Origin: Deltaproteobacteria bacterium
GTDB lineage: Bacteria > Bdellovibrionota_C > UBA2361 > SZUA-149 > JADYYL01
Reading direction: 5' to 3'
NCBI GenBank assembly: GCA_020853655.1
Contig: JADYYL010000199.1
Span: forward strand, 1 to 6,988
Length of the DNA stretch: 6,988 nucleotides
The notes under the pieces are model-generated. The model saw only the letters and a program-made list of their open reading frames with translations, was not told where the DNA came from and searched no databases. Position 1 is the stretch's first letter; the number at the start of each line of letters is the position of its first letter. A program made the position numbers and the translations under genes. Positions 6,503 through 6,988 of the stretch are shown here, one piece after another.

Positions 6503-6566
6503 CTCGCGCCGGAAATTCGGATGGCCGAACCCCGGGACTCCCGAAATCGTTACTTCCGGGCGAGTA
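6501..6566. repeat. Branched inverted-repeat element upstream of acpP
   Basis: The arms 6501-6514 and 6554-6566 pair over 13 bp with a single bulged base: TACTCGC with GCGAGTA, and CCGGAA with TTCCGG. The 39-base interior contains two further small hairpins: TTCGG / CCGAA (6516-6520 with 6525-6529, 4-base loop) and CGGG / CCCG (6533-6536 with 6540-6543, 3-base loop). Folded, this would be a three-way junction. It lies 33 bases upstream of the acpP start. The dimensions do not match a tRNA, and I recognise no known riboswitch. It could be an operator, a processed leader from fabG read-through, or chance in GC-rich DNA. Confidence 0.5.
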
Positions 6567-6866
6567 CACTTGTTGAACTCGTCATCGAGCTCAGCTGCGC
6601 CGCATTGCGCCCTCTCGGTATGCCGATCCTTTAACAGAACTGCAACCCTCGGGAGCATCGTGCGACCCCACGAAAATACGCACCAAACTCATCGATAAAT
6701 TCGCGGGAGTTCCCAACCTACCGCAACACGGAACGCAGTGTAAATACGATAACGGAAAGAAAAAGAGTAAGAAAAACAGCGGGATGGCAGAGCGGAGCTG
6801 GAGGAGCGGGCGGCTAGAGGCCGTATCAAGGACGCGGCCGGCAAAGTGCGGGGGAGATCGAGAAGC

Positions 6867-6892
6867 GCGGACCGAACAGACGTTCGGCCCGC
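6867..6892 (-). terminator. Stem-loop after fabG, possible terminator without U-run
   Basis: On the minus strand, GCGGGCCGAAC pairs with GTTCGGTCCGC over 11 positions (one G-U pair) around a 4-base loop, beginning nine bases after the fabG stop. The following bases (GCTTCTCGATCTCC) are pyrimidine-rich but lack a T run. It may end fabG transcription inefficiently or protect the mRNA end. The position directly after the stop supports a 3'-end role. Confidence 0.5.
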
Positions 6893-6900
6893 GAGTCGGT

Positions 6901-6988
6901 CTACATGTACATTCCGCCGTTCACGGCGATGACTTGGCCGGTGATGTAGCCCGCTCCATCCGAAGCGAGGAATCCCACCGCCGTCGCA
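6901..6988 (-). CDS. fabG: 3-oxoacyl-ACP reductase FabG, C-terminal end (gene start beyond window)
   Basis: Translating the minus strand from the window edge gives 28 residues: ATAVGFLASDG, then AGYITGQVIAVNGGMYM, ending at TAG (6903-6901). This is the characteristic C-terminus of short-chain dehydrogenase/reductase proteins, and the 'GYITGQVI.VNGGMYM' ending is typical of FabG, the NADPH-dependent enzyme that reduces 3-oxoacyl-ACP in fatty acid elongation. The catalytic Ser-Tyr-Lys and Rossmann motifs lie outside the window. The location upstream of acpP on the same strand matches the common fabD-fabG-acpP order and strengthens the FabG call over another family member. Confidence 0.88.
   Translation of the reverse strand, partial: ATAVGFLASDGAGYITGQVIAVNGGMYM

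Larger units (their letters stand above)
6468..6900. other. 433-bp non-coding spacer between fabG and acpP
   Basis: No convincing gene lies here. Minus-strand frames are short and lack ribosome binding sites; the longest I followed by hand is about 33 codons starting near 6692. From the fabG side it holds a stem-loop (6867-6892), a GC-rich stretch (about 6781-6860), a nearly all-purine run on the plus strand (6754-6776, broken only by T6768), a stretch without clear signals (about 6570-6750), the branched inverted repeat (6501-6566) and the acpP ribosome binding site. It most likely carries the acpP promoter and its control sites. Confidence 0.6.

Noticed and set aside
6515..6560. GGTTCGGCC on the minus strand, reminiscent of a tRNA T-loop
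   Set aside because: The flanking bases do not form a 5-bp T-stem, and no acceptor, D or anticodon stems fit. The surrounding pairing is a different branched shape.
6590..6692. Short minus-strand frame of about 33 codons in the fabG-acpP spacer
   Set aside because: There is no Shine-Dalgarno before its ATG, no recognisable sequence, and the length is expected by chance.
6234..6698. 154-codon plus-strand frame across acpP and the spacer
   Set aside because: Half of it is antisense to acpP, and the part in the spacer has low-complexity serine runs and no motif. It also lacks a ribosome binding site.

Overview
The window looks like ordinary chromosomal DNA from a free-living bacterium with moderately high GC. 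No phage, insertion sequence, CRISPR array, tRNA or rRNA is visible. Gene content (Tad-type pilus components, an acpP/fabG pair, a glyA-nrdR-riboflavin synthase run) fits a soil- or sediment-type lineage such as Gemmatimonadota or a neighbouring phylum. That placement is a guess from style and gene order, not a demonstrated assignment.

Left half, plus strand (1-3444): three genes overlap end to end (TGATG at 1251-1255, ATGA at 2629-2632), so they are almost certainly one translationally coupled operon. The first, cut by the left edge, is the C-terminal part of a TadG-like pilus-assembly protein. The second has a TadE-type N-terminus on an unusually long body. The third is an unrecognised protein with one N-terminal membrane anchor. 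Together they look like the minor-pilin/accessory end of a tight-adherence (Flp pilus) locus.

Junction (3445-3558): the pilus operon meets the minus-strand block head-on. The 114 bp gap holds a stem-loop that best serves as a terminator for the minus-strand genes.

Right half, minus strand (6988 down to 3559): in transcription order, the last 28 codons of fabG, a long 433 bp spacer, acpP, a 111 bp gap with three consecutive stem-loops, then glyA, nrdR (4 bp overlap with glyA) and riboflavin synthase (36 bp after nrdR). FabG and AcpP belong to type II fatty acid synthesis. GlyA makes glycine and one-carbon units for purines and thymidylate, NrdR represses ribonucleotide reductase genes, and riboflavin synthase completes the flavin skeleton. 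The second block is therefore housekeeping nucleotide/cofactor supply.

The parts most worth a second look are not new genes. They are the non-coding structure around acpP (a branched inverted-repeat element before it, three 8-bp-stem hairpins after it, and a possible glyA promoter inside the terminator), a 40-residue C-terminal tail on NrdR carrying a QQDLF sequence that resembles a sliding-clamp-binding motif, and the two unrecognised pilus-operon proteins. I do not see convincing evidence for a wholly new system.
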